From Lachnospiraceae bacterium (lineage in GTDB: Bacteria > Bacillota > Clostridia > Lachnospirales > Lachnospiraceae), in contig JAFTZJ010000030.1 of the NCBI GenBank assembly GCA_017461045.1, positions 1-63,375 of the forward strand: a DNA stretch of 63,375 nucleotides, in the 5' to 3' direction. Numbering within the stretch: the first letter of the stretch is position 1; each line of letters starts with the position of its first letter. Of the stretch, positions 61,594 through 63,375 are shown in pieces. The notes below the pieces were generated by a model. It was not told the DNA's origin and ran no database searches. It worked only from the letters and a program-made list of their open reading frames with translations. The translations under genes were made by a program, and so were the position numbers.

Positions 61594-62994
61594 ATGGACC
61601 AGAATTATTACAACAATGGTGTGTATCCACAACCGGATATACCACAGAACCAACAACCAAATGAAGAAAAAAAAGGAGTCATGGGACTCATTTCCTTGAT
61701 TCTGGGAATCGTTTCCATTCCGGCAACCTGTTGCTTCGGTGCCGGCAGTATGTTTGGTATTCCGGCAATTATTCTGGGAGCTATATCCCAGAAGAAAGAC
61801 GGTCGGGGTAAAATCGGTATGATACTTGGTATTGTGGGTAGTGCGTTATCTGTCATTGTAGGTATTGTTGCACTATGTATTATAGTATTTTCGGAGATGG
61901 ATACACCGACATCGAATTACGATGACTATGACATAGACGATTATTATGGTGCTTATGATGAAGATGATGATTGGTATCTGGATGACGACTACAGTACGAC
62001 TGAGTGGACAGAGGCTAGTACAGAAGACATCAATGGCATCAGCGGTTATGTTCCGGCTTATACAGTTATGGAGATTGGCGATGAATTTGTTGGATATAGC
62101 TATGCTCCGAATGGTTGGTTGCCTTATCAGGAACTTGGCGGAACCGGTTTTACTTATTCCGTTCAATGGGCAAATCCGGAAAATGGAATGGAAATCATTA
62201 ATTTATCGTCTATGAGTGTAGAAGATACACCGGATGGTGTAAATGCGGAATACTTTGCAGAGACAATTGCAGAGGGTGAAAGACAGAGTGACTTGGTAGA
62301 CAGTGCCAGTGTTACATTAGAAGCAGCTACATACAATGGAATTAATGGATATTTGATTACTTCCTACTATATGGTAGATGATATGACCTTATACATTTTT
62401 ACCTTTGATGGTCCGAACGGCGAATTGCGTTATTTGTCAGTAGAAACCTATAATGATGGTATGTATACGGACTTGTACAAAACCGTGCTTACGAACTTTG
62501 GTTATGACGGAGTATCCGCAACTGCCGGAGATGGTGCCGGGGATGGAGAAGGTACAGAAATCTCGATTCACAGTGACAAAACAAAGGTAATCATTCATAC
62601 AGCACCGGAAGGTTTTAATTTTGACTCAAATGGTGGAGAATTCTGTATATATTTTGGACCGTCGGTAGATACGATAATATATGAAATTAATCCATATTCT
62701 GAAGATATGACGATTGAGGAATTTCTGCAAGATAAGTATGAGGTAAAAACCCTAGGTGGAATGGCAACGGATTGGGAAGATAAAATTTTTACCGATGCTT
62801 CCGGACGTACATGGGTTGCATATGCATATAGTTCTCAGTCCTTTGACTATACAGTGTATTACTTAACGTATGCGACTAAACTGGAAAACGGAGAAGTGGT
62901 ATCCATGTCTGTAGAAAGCATGGAAGAACCCATTAAGATTGAGAAGTATGAAGATTGCGTAGAACCTAGTTGTTTGGAGATTGTGGAACAATAA
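61594..62994 (+). CDS. two-to-three-TM protein with DUF4190-like helices and outside domain
   Basis: About 466 residues. A Pro/Gln-rich N-terminus precedes hydrophobic helices at about 29-65 and 74-98 (GVMGLISLILGIVSI; GKIGMILGIVGSALSVIVG), a DUF4190-like pair. An acidic linker (about 108-140) leads to a large outside part of two domains (about 155-310 and 320-466), the second beginning IHSDKTKVIIHTAPEG. AAGGAGACGAAT precedes ATG 61594. A truncated copy of its C-terminus lies directly downstream. No role in the injection system can be shown. Confidence 0.7.
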   Translation: MDQNYYNNGVYPQPDIPQNQQPNEEKKGVMGLISLILGIVSIPATCCFGAGSMFGIPAIILGAISQKKDGRGKIGMILGIVGSALSVIVGIVALCIIVFSEMDTPTSNYDDYDIDDYYGAYDEDDDWYLDDDYSTTEWTEASTEDINGISGYVPAYTVMEIGDEFVGYSYAPNGWLPYQELGGTGFTYSVQWANPENGMEIINLSSMSVEDTPDGVNAEYFAETIAEGERQSDLVDSASVTLEAATYNGINGYLITSYYMVDDMTLYIFTFDGPNGELRYLSVETYNDGMYTDLYKTVLTNFGYDGVSATAGDGAGDGEGTEISIHSDKTKVIIHTAPEGFNFDSNGGEFCIYFGPSVDTIIYEINPYSEDMTIEEFLQDKYEVKTLGGMATDWEDKIFTDASGRTWVAYAYSSQSFDYTVYYLTYATKLENGEVVSMSVESMEEPIKIEKYEDCVEPSCLEIVEQ

Positions 62995-63010
62995 AAAGTA
63001 GGAGGTCTCT

Positions 63011-63217
63011 ACCATTACAGATGCTTCCAATCGTGAATGGACGGCATATGAATATAGTCATGAATTATATGGATATGCCACCTACTACTTAGTATTTGCG
63101 ACTAAGCTGGACAATGATGAAATCGTTGCTGTTACATTCGAAGGAATTAACGAGCCATTTTATGCACAGGATTATGCAACATATATAGAGCCAAGCTGTT
63201 TAGAGAATACAGAATAG
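63011..63217 (+). pseudogene. truncated duplicate of the preceding gene's C-terminus
   Basis: An open frame without a start codon encodes TDASNREWTAYEYSHELY ... YYLVFATKLDNDEIV ... YIEPSCLENTE, clearly homologous to the last 67 residues of the protein at 61594 (TDASGRTWVAYAYSSQSF ... VEPSCLEIVE). It looks like the remnant of a tandem duplication followed by deletion. No ribosome binding site and start fit it. Confidence 0.75.
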
Positions 63218-63290
63218 TAAACAGGCAACCTTCAATGATATGCCCCTTGTCAAGTAGACAAGATAAATATCTAAAACGAAGTGCTTATGA

Positions 63291-63331
63291 ACGACCGCAC
63301 ATATCAAAAATTGATATGTGCGGTCGTTTTT
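63291..63331 (+). terminator. strong terminator at the end of the locus
   Basis: A 17-bp perfect stem (ACGACCGCACATATCAA with its complement, 3-base loop) followed by T5. A smaller CTTGTC/GACAAG hairpin lies just upstream at 63246-63262. Nothing was recognised in the remaining bases to 63375. Confidence 0.9.
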
Positions 63332-63375
63332 CTATGCACACCATTTTTCTTTGTATTTCTCAATTCGTTTATTTC

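Overview
The window reads as a low-GC Gram-positive Clostridia chromosome, most like Lachnospiraceae. Support comes from strong AGGAGG-type ribosome binding sites, a DnaD plus DnaI-like helicase-loader pair, the rpmG-secE-nusG-rplK-rplA order, OmpR/LytTR regulators and partner-switching proteins. No tRNA, rRNA, CRISPR array or complete insertion sequence was seen.

Left part (1-10100): a tyrosine recombinase stands next to a frameshifted, C-terminally truncated polymorphic-toxin gene, then a LytTR regulator and a HAD phosphatase. On the minus strand follow murC, dnaD, the helicase loader and a PRPP synthetase. The gap between murC and dnaD holds two exactly abutting pairs of DnaA-box-like sites, a repeated palindrome and a 29-bp tandem repeat. 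A PD-(D/E)XK transposase-like nuclease closes this part. Housekeeping part (10100-13060): a long, hairpin-rich and repeat-rich leader precedes rpmG, secE, nusG, rplK and rplA, ending in a strong bidirectional terminator.

Main part (13093-61557): a contractile injection system (CIS) of the extracellular/phage-tail-like (Pvc/Afp) lineage, encoded in one direction over about 45 kb. It is preceded by an OmpR-type response regulator, a histidine kinase and a divergent, His-less kinase paralogue. Three tandem 11-bp repeats, the spacing an OmpR-family regulator would bind, lie right before the first CIS gene. The locus runs as follows. (i) 15873-26161 holds a NRYFxGK-type protein with an Ig-like tail, a TM-anchored pseudokinase-like protein, a TM pseudo-cyclase with a TPR, a TM MORN-repeat protein, a TolC-like lipoprotein and a secreted coiled-coil protein; together these look like an envelope module. 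(ii) 26161-44784 is the particle: DUF4255 cap, PAAR-like tip, sheath, tube, DUF6760, a tube-initiator-like protein with a 32-residue repeat tail, a candidate tape measure, two LysM-type tube/baseplate adaptors, separate hub and spike, gp25, two baseplate-J proteins and a gpI-like protein. (iii) 44804-51227 is a signalling set: STAS anti-anti-sigma, FtsE-like ATPase, anti-sigma kinase, a propeller-sensor-MFS fusion, a GNAT and a sensor-HAMP-PP2C phosphatase. (iv) 51240-61557 holds two large unknown proteins that are the best cargo candidates, two tandem-GNAT proteins and the Pvc15-like AAA+ ATPase. There is no capsid, portal, terminase or lysis gene, so it is not a prophage. No classical tail fibre gene was recognised.

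Working model (inference): a membrane-docked or cell-retained CIS. Its transcription would be set by the two-component system and its activity by a partner-switching phosphatase/kinase module reading extracytoplasmic signals. The window ends with a two-TM protein and a truncated copy of its C-terminus, followed by a terminator.
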